A stretch of 48,966 nucleotides of DNA, taken from NCBI GenBank assembly GCA_014534345.1, contig JACVRR010000002.1, forward strand, positions 1 through 48,966, written 5' to 3'. This document shows, piece by piece, positions 20,511-29,010 of this stretch. The position numbers and the translations under genes are program-made. The first letter of the stretch is position 1. Each line of letters opens with the position of its first letter. This DNA comes from Thermoleophilia bacterium. Lineage in GTDB: Bacteria > Actinomycetota > Thermoleophilia > Gaiellales > Gaiellaceae. The notes beneath the pieces were generated by a model. The model was not told the DNA's origin and did no database searches. It was given only the letters and a program-made list of their open reading frames with translations.

Positions 20511-21614
20511 CTACGCGGCCTCGTCCTCAAAGCGTGCCTCCTCCGAGAACTCTCGTACGACCCCGGGTTGGAGGTACCGGTTGAGTGGCGGCCTCGTTCG
20601 CTCAAGTGCCGCGTCAACGTTCGATGCGGAGAGGTACCGGCAGCGATCCCTCAACGGCGGATCGAACGACTCGAACGTCGGCCGAGTGATCTCGCCGTAC
20701 ACCTTCGATCGGCGCTCATCAGGCGCGACGATGAATAGGTCAATCGAAGTGTTCGGCTGAAGCGCCACGAGGTCACTCATCCGCAGCAGGCCCGAGTAGA
20801 TGCTTGTCGTCGCCTCCACCTCGAACGCCGCCACGATCGTCCGCCCCCGGATCCAGAGAACGTCGATGGAACGGATCACCTCCGCTGATGCCGGGTCGAC
20901 ACCGACCGGCGGGAAGGCCTTCAACACGTGGCCCGCGAAGTCGTGTCCATCGAAGCTCTTGCCTCGCTCATCGGGCGCAACCCAGACGTCACAGCCGAGA
21001 GCCTTGCCGAGTGTGATTAGCTTCCAAACAAGCTCGGTATGCGGAGTCGCACGACCCCGCCGCTCGCTGTCGAGCGCGAGTTCGTCGGCCGGCCGCTCGA
21101 TCGCCGGCGGCGGAATTCGCTTCGGCCTCTTGCGAGGAAGGCGAACTGGAGACGCCTCGCGCGGCTCGGAAAGGAGTTCCATGAGCTTCGCGCCGTCCTC
21201 CGCCGGCATCCGCTTGAGCGAGCGCCGGAACATCCCGCTGTAGCTTCGCGGATCCATGCATCTCAGGACTCCTAGCGTCGCCTGAACGGGCAAACCTTGC
21301 TCGACCGGAAGGGCGATTAGAGGGGAAGTCTCGAACCGCGCAGGGAACAGCGCTCGACCATCGGACCCTGTACCCCAGAGGGCGTCGTCGTAGTCGAGGA
21401 ACATCGGACTCTCGACGCGGAGCATTCCCACCCAGCGCTGAGCCGGCGCCTTGACGTAGCAGGCGAGTACATCGCCGACCTCGACTGCGGCGAAGGTCGA
21501 CGTGAAGTAGCCACCCCGCCCCGGCGTCGGGGGAGGGAAGCCCGACACGCGGAACTCCCGCTGACCGGCCTGGCTCCACGTCTCCACCGTGAAGATGTCA
21601 GTCCAGAACCCCAC
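20511..21614 (-). CDS. EVE/PUA-like N-terminal domain plus PD-(D/E)XK-like nuclease C-terminal domain
   Basis: N-term FWTDIFTVETWSQ...VEVGDVLACYVKAPAQRWVGMLRVESPMFLDYDDALWG...FPARFE; C-term HTELVWKLITLGKALGCDVWVAPDERGKSFDG...IDVLWIRGRTIVAAFEVEATTSIYSGLLRMSDL (D...ExE pattern). Confidence 0.75.
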   Translation of the reverse strand: MGFWTDIFTVETWSQAGQREFRVSGFPPPTPGRGGYFTSTFAAVEVGDVLACYVKAPAQRWVGMLRVESPMFLDYDDALWGTGSDGRALFPARFETSPLIALPVEQGLPVQATLGVLRCMDPRSYSGMFRRSLKRMPAEDGAKLMELLSEPREASPVRLPRKRPKRIPPPAIERPADELALDSERRGRATPHTELVWKLITLGKALGCDVWVAPDERGKSFDGHDFAGHVLKAFPPVGVDPASAEVIRSIDVLWIRGRTIVAAFEVEATTSIYSGLLRMSDLVALQPNTSIDLFIVAPDERRSKVYGEITRPTFESFDPPLRDRCRYLSASNVDAALERTRPPLNRYLQPGVVREFSEEARFEDEAA

Positions 21615-21723
21615 GACGCCTGGCGATCGTCCCAGGTAGCGATGCCGCCTTCAAGTCGGCCCGTAGGCTGTCGCCCGGCGGCTCATCGGATTCCGATCGG
21701 CGCCGCCGAGAGAGCTGAATCGC

Positions 21724-22059
21724 TTGCACGAGTCGATCCGTATGGCCGAAGGCGCGGCAACAACGGCAAGCCGCGACGACACGTCGCTCAAGGACCTGCT
21801 CTCCCCGTACGACACCGACCGAAGCGCGCTGACCGACGCGGGGAAGCTCGCGCATCGGGGGTTCGACTGCCGAACCGCCATCCTCATCTACGGGTTTGAC
21901 TACGCCGACCGCCCGCTCGACCCAGCGATCGAGGCATTCGAGCTATTAGGGAGCCACCGCGTCCAGCTCGGGCGTCGACACGAGGCGCGCCTCGACCACC
22001 TCGTCCACCCTGTACACGCCGCCGGGCGTGTCTTCGGGTGGGAGGTCCGCGCAACGTGA
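21724..22059 (+). CDS. hypothetical protein, possibly the C-terminal part of a truncated gene
   Basis: LKDLLSPYDTDRSALTDAGKLAHRGFDCRTAILIYGFDYADRPLDPAIEAFELLGSHRVQLGRRHEARLDHLVHPVHAAGRVFGWEVRAT. Confidence 0.6.
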   Translation: MHESIRMAEGAATTASRDDTSLKDLLSPYDTDRSALTDAGKLAHRGFDCRTAILIYGFDYADRPLDPAIEAFELLGSHRVQLGRRHEARLDHLVHPVHAAGRVFGWEVRAT

Positions 22060-22163
22060 CGCGAGGCGATCGCCGGATCCCGTCCACGTCAGCCCGTAGC
22101 TCCCGCCCCGCGGTAGAGGATCGGACGGGGCGCCGCGGCGAGCATCGGCTGATCGTGTGGACG

Positions 22164-22487
22164 CTAATGCCGCGGGCGCCGCGCAGCAGCTGCGAGTAGC
22201 GGATAGGCGTCGCCCCCGTGCCGGCCAGGCAGCGCGGCGAGCGCAGCGACGACGAGCTGGGCCTCGGCGAGCGTCGTGACGGTTCGCTCGCCGAAGTAGC
22301 GAGCGAGCCACCGCAATGCGGCGCGCTCGTAGAGGTCCGGCCGCTTCTCGGCGATCAAGACGACCAGCTCCAGTGCGTCCGCGAGATTCAGCGTCGGCAT
22401 GTCGCGCGCCTCCGCCAGCGCGAGCGTGACGTTGCGCGTCTTGATCGCCCGCTGGAAGGCGGCGTAGGGGGATCCTGCTGCTCCCAC
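22164..22487 (-). CDS. hypothetical protein (107 aa)
   Basis: AAFQRAIKTRNVTLALAEARDMPTLNLADALELVVLIAEKRPDLYERAALRWLARYFGERTVTTLAEAQLVVAAL; balanced helical composition. Confidence 0.7.
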   Translation of the reverse strand: MGAAGSPYAAFQRAIKTRNVTLALAEARDMPTLNLADALELVVLIAEKRPDLYERAALRWLARYFGERTVTTLAEAQLVVAALAALPGRHGGDAYPLLAAAARRPRH

Positions 22488-22596
22488 CGAACGTGCGTTC
22501 TATCGCAGGCGCGACGCTCGGTGCCAGCTCCCCCGCCCCCCTCCGCGTCCCGGCGGGCTGGAACTCACGCGAACGATGTACTAGCGTCCGCGAGCG

Positions 22597-22911
22597 GTGA
22601 GCCGCTTCCTCGCCGGTGTGGCCGTCGGCGCGACGGCGGTACTCGGAGCAGTCGCCCTCTACGCTCACATGGAGCCGGACGGCCGCCGCGAGCAACCGGA
22701 GGGGTACGAGCGGGCGCGGGGGTACGCGTACGTTCTCGCCGAGACACTTGCCCTGCCGAGGACGACGGAGGGCAGGCACATCGCGGGCGACATCTGGAAG
22801 GCGCGGTTCCTCTACCCAGGTGGCTCGTGTGCGGAGGCCTGGAATATCGACGTACGCCACTTTCGGGCGAACTTGGACGACTTGGACGGCGTAACCGAGT
22901 CGTCGTGCTGA
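22597..22911 (+). CDS. small membrane-anchored or secreted hypothetical
   Basis: MSRFLAGVAVGATAVLGAVALYAHMEPDGRREQPEGYERARGYAYV... Confidence 0.6.
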   Translation: MSRFLAGVAVGATAVLGAVALYAHMEPDGRREQPEGYERARGYAYVLAETLALPRTTEGRHIAGDIWKARFLYPGGSCAEAWNIDVRHFRANLDDLDGVTESSC

Positions 22912-23132
22912 CGCCCCAAATGGCTTGACGGCCGCTCCAACCTTCGGGCAAAGTTCCGAGTGCATCACGAGCGACGCCGACGAGCGTCCACCAACCGAGC
23001 GAGCAACGGTGGTTCGATGATGCGGCCCCTTCGGGCAAGCATCGGGAGATGCGGCCTCCTTCGGAGGCAAGCTCGCAGAGAAGGGCCTAACGGCCTGGGT
23101 GGTCGCTCCTCCGGCAGAGAGGAGGAGCAGCA

Positions 23133-24020
23133 ATGCCAGAAATGTCAAGAGAGGAGGCCGCTCCCTTGCTGAGGCCCTTCATCGGCTCCGTCATCACCCC
23201 CGCGAGCTTCGGCTGCATGGGGACGAAGGAGGTCGCCGCCGAGCTGGGCGTCACCGAGGAGACGGTCAGGCAGTGGTGGCTCGACGGGAAGCTTCCGCCG
23301 ACCGAGTCCGTGGCCGACTCGTTCCACCGGCCGGTCCCGTACTGGAAGATCGAGACGATCAGGAAGTGGATCGCCGGCTTCCCCGACGACGATCCTCGGA
23401 GCGCGGCGGGGCGGACACGAGCGGCAGGGTTAGAAGACGTGCCGCCCCCAGTTGCCCCCCAGCCCGACGAGAGGCCGCTGGAGGCATCGGATCAGCAGTG
23501 GCGGGGCGTCCGAGTCGGCGACCGCTGGTACGCGCGCCCGCCACGAGGGGCAGTCGAGATCGACGGCAAGTGGAGCGTCCAGCACGCCCTCGACGACACG
23601 CTCGCCTACTTCTCGACCAAGTTCGACCCGGACGAGGAGGAGGCGATCTTCCGGGTCCCGCTGAGCCACCCCGTCCGCCGGGGCGTCGAGAAGCTCGCCA
23701 AGGGGTGGTACGAGTCGATCCGCGAGGTCGAGAGGCTGAAGGGGGAGCTGAAGAAGCCGGGCGCGTCGTGGTCGGCCTACCACCGGGAGAAGCGCGAGGC
23801 GGGGAGGATCGCGCTTCTCGCGCTCGCGGCCGTGCCGATCCTCGCGCTTGTGACCGGCGCGGTCTTGACGACGGTTGTGTATGGCCGCCGAGGCAACGTG
23901 CTGGACGTCCTGCTGATCCTCGCCACGGCGGTCGCGTGGATGCGGGCGGCGGAGCTGTTCGACGCCTACACCGTTCGGCACTGGGACGCGGCCAAGCCGC
24001 TCGACGAGGAGGAGGATTGA
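23133..24020 (+). CDS. HTH protein with C-terminal TM region
   Basis: MGTKEVAAELGVTEETVRQWWLDGKLPPTESVADSFHRPVPYWKIETIRKWI (MerR/HTH_17-like); TM IALLALAAVPILALVTGAVLTTVV and VLDVLLILATAVAWM. Confidence 0.75.
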   Translation: MPEMSREEAAPLLRPFIGSVITPASFGCMGTKEVAAELGVTEETVRQWWLDGKLPPTESVADSFHRPVPYWKIETIRKWIAGFPDDDPRSAAGRTRAAGLEDVPPPVAPQPDERPLEASDQQWRGVRVGDRWYARPPRGAVEIDGKWSVQHALDDTLAYFSTKFDPDEEEAIFRVPLSHPVRRGVEKLAKGWYESIREVERLKGELKKPGASWSAYHREKREAGRIALLALAAVPILALVTGAVLTTVVYGRRGNVLDVLLILATAVAWMRAAELFDAYTVRHWDAAKPLDEEED

Positions 24021-24307
24021 TGCCCCGCCACATCCCCAACTTCTGGGTCACGACCAAGATCGACGGCTACTCGTCCGTCCTCACCGGCGGCCCTCAGCAC
24101 ATCGAGGGCGGCTTCGAGCTGACCGTGCAGCAGCGTGACGACGATGGTCTCGTGCCGGCCGTACGCGTCGTCGGGCGTGCGTCGCCCGAAGGCGAGATCT
24201 CGCTGGAGGTGTACGACGGGGTGGGCCGCCTGATCGCCCGCAACGTCACCCGCCGCTGGCGTCCGGTCGACGAGGACCACCGCCAGAGCATTTCTCCGGT
24301 CCGCTGA
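24020..24307 (+). CDS. small hypothetical, coupled to the preceding gene
   Basis: TGATG overlap with the 23133 ORF; MPRHIPNFWVTTKIDGYSSVLTGGPQHIEGGFELTVQQRDDDG... Confidence 0.65.
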   Translation: MPRHIPNFWVTTKIDGYSSVLTGGPQHIEGGFELTVQQRDDDGLVPAVRVVGRASPEGEISLEVYDGVGRLIARNVTRRWRPVDEDHRQSISPVR

Positions 24308-24379
24308 CGGCCTCCGAGTGGTCGGCTGGACCTGTTGCCCTCCCCGGCCCTTCGGGGACCGGAGAAGCGGTCCTAGCGG

Positions 24380-24562
24380 CTAGATGTAGTCGAGGACGAA
24401 GGCGACCAGCCCGCCGCCGTACAGGAGGGCTGCGTACAGCAGAACGAACCGTTCTGCGCCGAGGGTGGTGGCGAGCGTGGTAGCTCCCGGGGCCGTACCG
24501 GGCCGGGTCGCGCGGGAACGGGTGCGGCGCATCCGCGCCGTCTTGTAGCGCGTCAGCTCCAC
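24380..24562 (-). CDS. small membrane hypothetical (~60 aa)
   Basis: GTG 24562: VELTRYKTARMRRTRSRATRPG...LGAERFVLLYAALLYGGGLVAFVLDYI. Confidence 0.4.
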   Translation of the reverse strand: MELTRYKTARMRRTRSRATRPGTAPGATTLATTLGAERFVLLYAALLYGGGLVAFVLDYI

Positions 24563-24644
24563 GCCGACCTCATCATGCTTGCGCGGCTCTCGCAGGCTCT
24601 CGTCGCGCCCGCGCTGTTCCGCTCGCGGCGTGAAGACTGTGGAG

Positions 24645-25223
24645 TCAATCGCCTTCCTTGTCGTGGTAGACCTGGACCTTCGCGCTGACTCCCTGTGCAT
24701 ACGAGTCGAGGATCATCTCGTCGTCCGTGAAGCTCTTGACGACGGCGATGGTTCGAAGACGCCATCTCACCCTCTTCGGGAGTGGCGGCTGCACAATCGT
24801 GTGCGTCGGCTCAAGAAACTCCACTGCCCGCGCGGGGCGACCCGTCGGAACACGCTGATTCGGCTGTCCAAGCAGATCGAAGCGCACGACTGAGAAGTCG
24901 GCGCTAGGCGTAATCGCGACGCCGTGGACGGTAAGAGATGCCGTCACGAACGAGGAGCCTTGGGTGACGCCGGGCTTATAGGACTTACCCCACGGGGGCG
25001 GTAACTGCCAGCCGTGAGTCCGCCAGTACCAGAGAGCAGCAGCCAATAGCAACGCTGCGACTCCGTAGGCGAACGTGTAGTTCCAGGGCGGCTCCAACTG
25101 CGTCCAGAAGCCAAGCACCGAAGCGATCACCGCGAGGAATCCCGTCCCGGCGAGGGCATTGATGGTGTGACGGATGATCCAGTCGGCGGCTCGCTTCGCC
25201 ACAGGCTGACGATACTGCGCCAT
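24645..25223 (-). CDS. membrane hypothetical protein (192 aa)
   Basis: Two TM stretches (NALAGTGFLAVIASVLGFW, FAYGVAALLLAAALWYW) then a soluble beta-rich tail. Confidence 0.7.
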   Translation of the reverse strand: MAQYRQPVAKRAADWIIRHTINALAGTGFLAVIASVLGFWTQLEPPWNYTFAYGVAALLLAAALWYWRTHGWQLPPPWGKSYKPGVTQGSSFVTASLTVHGVAITPSADFSVVRFDLLGQPNQRVPTGRPARAVEFLEPTHTIVQPPLPKRVRWRLRTIAVVKSFTDDEMILDSYAQGVSAKVQVYHDKEGD

Positions 25224-25514
25224 GATTCGTCGTCACCTTCACCCGCCACCGCGCCAATCTCGCCAAACCTTCCTAGTAGGCCGCCCTCGGCATCGACGTG
25301 CCGAAGGCGTTGTCGGGGTAAGCAACAACAAGGGGAGGAGACGGGTCTCAGTTCTGGCGCGGGTCCCCTCCGCCCGCGGGCGCCCGGACGTCGCGCGTGG
25401 GGGAGGGGGTCCGGCGGGAGGGTTCATGCCGCGCGGGGGTGTCGGTGCCGGCGGAGGGGTCGATGTTCGGGGTTGCACGGGTAGGCGACGGTGTCCGCGG
25501 CGCCCGCCCGGCCG

Positions 25515-25535
25515 GTTGCCCACCTGTTGCCCCCC
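25515..25535 (-). repeat. third paired GGGGGCAAC-type motif, inverted, internal to the element
   Basis: Plus GTTGCCCACCTGTTGCCCCCC = minus GGGGGGCAACAGGTGGGCAAC. Confidence 0.5.
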
Positions 25536-25568
25536 GCCGCGCAAACCCGCCTCCCTCCACGGCTTCCG

Positions 25569-25591
25569 TAGGCGGTGCCGGATTTGAAATC
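25569..25591 (-). other. tRNA 3'-end-like fragment (possible fossil att site)
   Basis: Minus strand GATTTCAAATCCGGCACCGCCTA looks like T-loop plus acceptor 3' end; no tRNA 5' part nearby. Confidence 0.35.
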
Positions 25592-25783
25592 AGGTAGCCG
25601 GCGACAGGATCAGACGGCATCACACCCTCCAGCTCGCCCAGTCCGCCCCGGCCCGAAGTCCGATGGCGATTGGCCCTTCGGGCTGGGGCAGCGCGGCTCC
25701 GGGAGGTGGGAGCCGGAGGCGAGTCGCCGCCATCCCTGCGCGGTTGACGGCTGCGGGACGCAGCCGGCCTCGCAGTCGTGGAC

Positions 25784-25820
25784 GGCGGGGGCGTCGAGCG
25801 GGGAGGTCGTCCGCTCGAAC
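25784..25820 (+). repeat. hairpin-containing direct repeat, copy 1
   Basis: GGCGGGGGCGTCGAGCGGGGAGGTCGTCCGCTCGAAC; internal CGAGCGG...CCGCTCG hairpin. Confidence 0.55.
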
Positions 25821-25916
25821 CCGATCCTCGCTCGGGGCGGCGGGTGCTTCCCCGGCCGGCTCCCGCGCCGCGGTTGGCCGCTGGGAGAGTGAGACAGCGG
25901 GCCGCGTCGCAGGGCC

Positions 25917-25952
25917 GGCGGGGAGTCGAGCGGGGAGGTAGACCGCTCGAAC
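25917..25952 (+). repeat. hairpin-containing direct repeat, copy 2
   Basis: GGCGGGGAGTCGAGCGGGGAGGTAGACCGCTCGAAC; same hairpin, loop diverged. Confidence 0.55.
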
Positions 25953-25975
25953 TTGCGGCGGGGCAGTTCAGGTTG

Positions 25976-26626
25976 TCAACGTCCTGCGGGGCGGTCGTGG
26001 CGTGCAACTTCGTCGATGGCCGGCGTCCCTCGCGCGTGCGCGCGTAGCGCGCGCGAGGTGCCGGCACCCTCGGCGGCCGGACCGAGGGCCGCTCGCAGCG
26101 CGGTGGTCAGGTCCTCCCGCGCCACCGGCAACCCCGCCGCGACCAGTGTCCCCACCGCCGCGTTGACCATCGTCTCCACCTGGTCGAGCAGCCTCTGAAG
26201 GTCGCCCCCCTCCTGCTCCTTGCGGGTCTGCTCCTCGGCGAGCCGGCCCCACCCCTGCGACAGATACACCTCCACGGCCTTCGCCCTTCCAGCAGCAGCC
26301 GGCACCTGGAACGGCTGACGCTTCCCGCAGCCGGGGCAGCTCGCGTACTGCGTCGTCGTCTCGGCGAGGCAGGCCCGCAGCGACTTCCGCATCAGCTCGA
26401 CGTCCTCGACCGCCCACCGGCCGAGCAGGTCGCGGGGGTTCTTCGTTGGTCGAGTCTGGCTCGGCGGGTCCGCCGCGACCGGCGCGCGAGCAGGCGGATC
26501 GGGGTGGAGGACGTGGTACGAGCAGAAGATCGAGTCCGGCTCCGCGGGGCCGCGGCAGCCAGTCCCGTCGGCCAGCGCGGCCGTACACCGCCGCGCCTCC
26601 GTGATCTTCTTCTTCCGGCCGGCCAT
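25976..26626 (-). CDS. zinc-binding hypothetical (phage/element type)
   Basis: RRCTAALADGTGCRGPAEPDSIFCSYH (CxA..G..C...C..H motif) plus YASCPGCGKRQPF CxxC. Confidence 0.7.
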   Translation of the reverse strand: MAGRKKKITEARRCTAALADGTGCRGPAEPDSIFCSYHVLHPDPPARAPVAADPPSQTRPTKNPRDLLGRWAVEDVELMRKSLRACLAETTTQYASCPGCGKRQPFQVPAAAGRAKAVEVYLSQGWGRLAEEQTRKEQEGGDLQRLLDQVETMVNAAVGTLVAAGLPVAREDLTTALRAALGPAAEGAGTSRALRAHARGTPAIDEVARHDRPAGR

Positions 26627-26667
26627 CTAGTCGACACCGGCCACGCGCAGCGCGCGCGGCGAGCAGG

Positions 26668-26874
26668 TCATGCCCATCCCTCCCGCGCCATCCGGGCCGC
26701 CTCCCTGTTGCGCTCCCGGTCGCGGGCGAGGCTCGCGGAACGCCGCCGACGGCGAGGGGGGTCGTCGTCGATGCGAACCCCCGGCGGCTCCGGCCGGCCA
26801 TGCTCGGCGAAGCAGGCGGGGCAAGTGAGAAGCCCGCCCACGATGAAGGGCGTCTTGTGGAACGGACAAGGCAT
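26668..26874 (-). CDS. small zinc-ribbon protein
   Basis: MPCPFHKTPFIVGGLLTCPACFAEHGRPEPPGVRIDDD...; ATGA overlap with the upstream gene. Confidence 0.65.
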   Translation of the reverse strand: MPCPFHKTPFIVGGLLTCPACFAEHGRPEPPGVRIDDDPPRRRRRSASLARDRERNREAARMAREGWA

Positions 26875-27944
26875 CAGTCGAGCGAGGTGGACCAGTCGAT
26901 GCGCTCGCGCCGCTCGTGGATCTGCTTGCGTGCCTCGGCGTCGCGGTCTTCCTGCGTCCGATGCCACTCCTCACGCTCGGCGCTCTCGCGTCCGCGCCGC
27001 TCGATCTCCGCTTGCTCCGCGTCGATCATGCCCTGGAGCGCGCTGCGGATCCCCTCCGCCGTCTCGTGGGCCGGCGGCGGAACCGCAAGCGGCACCGGCG
27101 GCGCCTCGGCCTTCTGCGCGAACAGCTCGGGGTTGTCCTCGGGACAGGACCTGTACCGGATCTCGTCGAGGAACATGTCTTTGAAGACGCGCTGGCGGGC
27201 GGCCCCTTCCTCGTTCCGCGCGTACTCGAACATCAGACGGATGGACTCCGGGTTGTCGTTCAGCCGCTGCGCGAAGCCGGCCGGGTCGTTCTGCTGGTGG
27301 GCGGCGACGAACTGCGTCACCCTCTCGGCGTACCGCTCCTGTAGCTCGGGCGGGACGCGGTCGAGCGCGGCATCCACCCTGCGCTGGAACTCCGCCCCCG
27401 CCGCCTGCTGCTCGGCGAGCTGCTGCTCGACCTGCTGCTGATGCTCCCAGGCGGCGCGCTCCTGGAAGTGCTGGACGGTCTCCGCGTAGTAGCGCTGAGC
27501 GCTCGCGGGATCCTCCTCGAACCACTCCTGGAGCATCGAGGTGAAGCGATCGTCGCTCGGGTCGTCGACGGCCGCGATCAGGCGGTCGAAGGCGTCTTCG
27601 GGATCCTCGCCGGCTGCGAGCTGGGCGCTGATGATTTCGACTGCCGCGTCCGCATCGAGGTCGTCGTACTCCTCGGCCTGGGCCTCCTCGGTCTCCTGGG
27701 CGCGGCGATCGGCTAGGCGGGCCGCGGCCTCGGTGGCGAGCTTCGCCCACGTCTCGGTCTCCGTCAGCTTGGGCTTCGGCGTCTGGGTCTCGATGCCGGT
27801 CGCCTGGGCGAACGCGCGGCGGAAGGCGCTGACCCCTTCCGACTCACCGGCCGGCTCGGGCGCGCCGGAGTCGCTCGTGGCCCCTGCGCCGCGCTCCGCC
27901 AGCGTCCGCGCGACCTCGGCGTGTTCACCGTAGTACTCGGTCAC
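26874..27944 (-). CDS. acidic, Gln/Glu-rich helical hypothetical protein (356 aa)
   Basis: Long helical ORF with normal composition; GTG start overlaps the upstream stop (GTGA). Confidence 0.8.
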   Translation of the reverse strand: MTEYYGEHAEVARTLAERGAGATSDSGAPEPAGESEGVSAFRRAFAQATGIETQTPKPKLTETETWAKLATEAAARLADRRAQETEEAQAEEYDDLDADAAVEIISAQLAAGEDPEDAFDRLIAAVDDPSDDRFTSMLQEWFEEDPASAQRYYAETVQHFQERAAWEHQQQVEQQLAEQQAAGAEFQRRVDAALDRVPPELQERYAERVTQFVAAHQQNDPAGFAQRLNDNPESIRLMFEYARNEEGAARQRVFKDMFLDEIRYRSCPEDNPELFAQKAEAPPVPLAVPPPAHETAEGIRSALQGMIDAEQAEIERRGRESAEREEWHRTQEDRDAEARKQIHERRERIDWSTSLD

Positions 27945-28060
27945 AGCTCCTCCTCGGGGTCGAGCAGGCCGGCGGCGATCAGGTCACCCCGGATCGCCCG
28001 CTGCTCCACCTCGTCCTGATCCTCGTCCAGCTCGAAGTCGGTGAGGATGAGGTCGCTCAC
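27941..28060 (-). CDS. 39-aa acidic small protein
   Basis: VSDLILTDFELDEDQDEVEQRAIRGDLIAAGLLDPEEEL*; overlaps both neighbours by start/stop fusion. Confidence 0.6.
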   Translation of the reverse strand: MSDLILTDFELDEDQDEVEQRAIRGDLIAAGLLDPEEEL

Positions 28061-28377
28061 GGCTCGCGGGTCACGATCTCGGGCAAGCGGCTCTCGCGGC
28101 CGATCTGCTCCCGCTCGTAGTCCTGGATCTGCTGGCCGAGACGTCCGACGTCATCAGCCTGCAAGCTCACCCGCTGGCCGAGATGCTCGAACCACTTCTC
28201 GGCGAGGAAGTTCGAGGCGAGCTGGTGGACGAGCCAGCCGTTCGGCTCGACCTCTGCGCGCAGGTCGTCGAGCGCGAGCGCGTCCACCTTGCGGCGCAGC
28301 TCCCGCTCCTTGCGCTCCATCTCGCGGCGCGCGACTTCGGCGAGCCGCAACTCCTCCTGGGCGTGCTTCGTGTTCAT
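28057..28377 (-). CDS. coiled-coil hypothetical (106 aa)
   Basis: MNTKHAQEELRLAEVARREMERKERELRRKVDALALDDLRAEVEPNGWLVHQLASNFLAEKWFEHLGQRVS... Confidence 0.75.
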   Translation of the reverse strand: MNTKHAQEELRLAEVARREMERKERELRRKVDALALDDLRAEVEPNGWLVHQLASNFLAEKWFEHLGQRVSLQADDVGRLGQQIQDYEREQIGRESRLPEIVTREP

Positions 28378-28592
28378 CGCTTCCCCTCGGCCGCGTACGC
28401 GGCCTCGATCTGTTCGGCGACCCGCGGCCGGCGCCGCAGGTTGCGGTTGACGTGGTCGTGGATCGCGAGCCGGATCTCCGCATTCGTGCTGCGCTCGTTG
28501 CGCGCGGCGACCGTTGCGATCGCGCGCCGCAGTTCAGGCGTCAGTTTCAGGTGTAGCCGTTGCGAGAGAGCGGCGGTTTTCCGGGGCATCAT
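28374..28592 (-). CDS. Arc/MetJ-like ribbon-helix-helix DNA-binding protein
   Basis: SQRLHLKLTPELRRAIATVAARNERSTNAEIRLAIHDHVNRNL is a classic RHH; first gene of the minus-strand operon. Confidence 0.82.
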   Translation of the reverse strand: MMPRKTAALSQRLHLKLTPELRRAIATVAARNERSTNAEIRLAIHDHVNRNLRRRPRVAEQIEAAYAAEGKR

Positions 28593-28660
28593 GCATCCGA
28601 GGTTAGCAGGGCCATCGGACGGACTGGTGGTGCATCATGGGTGCCTTCTTGCTTCCGGAG

Positions 28661-28698
28661 ATACGGGGACGCATTTCGAAGATACGGGTACGTACTTC
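28661..28698. repeat. two 17-bp direct repeats at 21-bp period upstream of the RHH gene
   Basis: ATACGGGGACGCATTTC (28661-28677) and ATACGGGTACGTACTTC (28682-28698); weaker third AACGGGGATTT nearby. Confidence 0.55.
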
Positions 28699-29010
28699 CA
28701 CGCAACGGGGATTTGGACCCGATCGAACACTCGCCGCTCGACGACGAGGAACGGCGAGCGGGCGGGCAGCCAGGCAGGTCCGCAAGCAGTGGCCCGAGTC
28801 GACGATGGGATCTCAGCAAGCGAGCGAGAAGGCCGCGGAAGTGTGGCCCGCAGACAGTCCACGATCGGCTCCGAGCAAGCAGGCGAGCGGCAGGCAAGGG
28901 GCGCGGGGCCGCGAGGCGCCCCGCGCTCAGGAAGTCAAGAACGCGGCCTGTCTCCGGTGTCGAGCGGAGCGCGCCTCGCGCGCGCAGCGTTGACCCGGCT
29001 CGCTGGTACA

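Noticed and set aside
25569-25595. Complete tRNA (Ser-UGA or Sec-like) from the GATTTGAAATC element
   Set aside because: No D-arm, acceptor 5' strand or second half could be assembled on either strand; kept only as a possible 3'-end fossil.
25348-26067. 239-aa minus ORF
   Set aside because: Pro/Arg/Ser/Thr low-complexity, overlaps repeats and the 25976-26626 gene; no coding signature.
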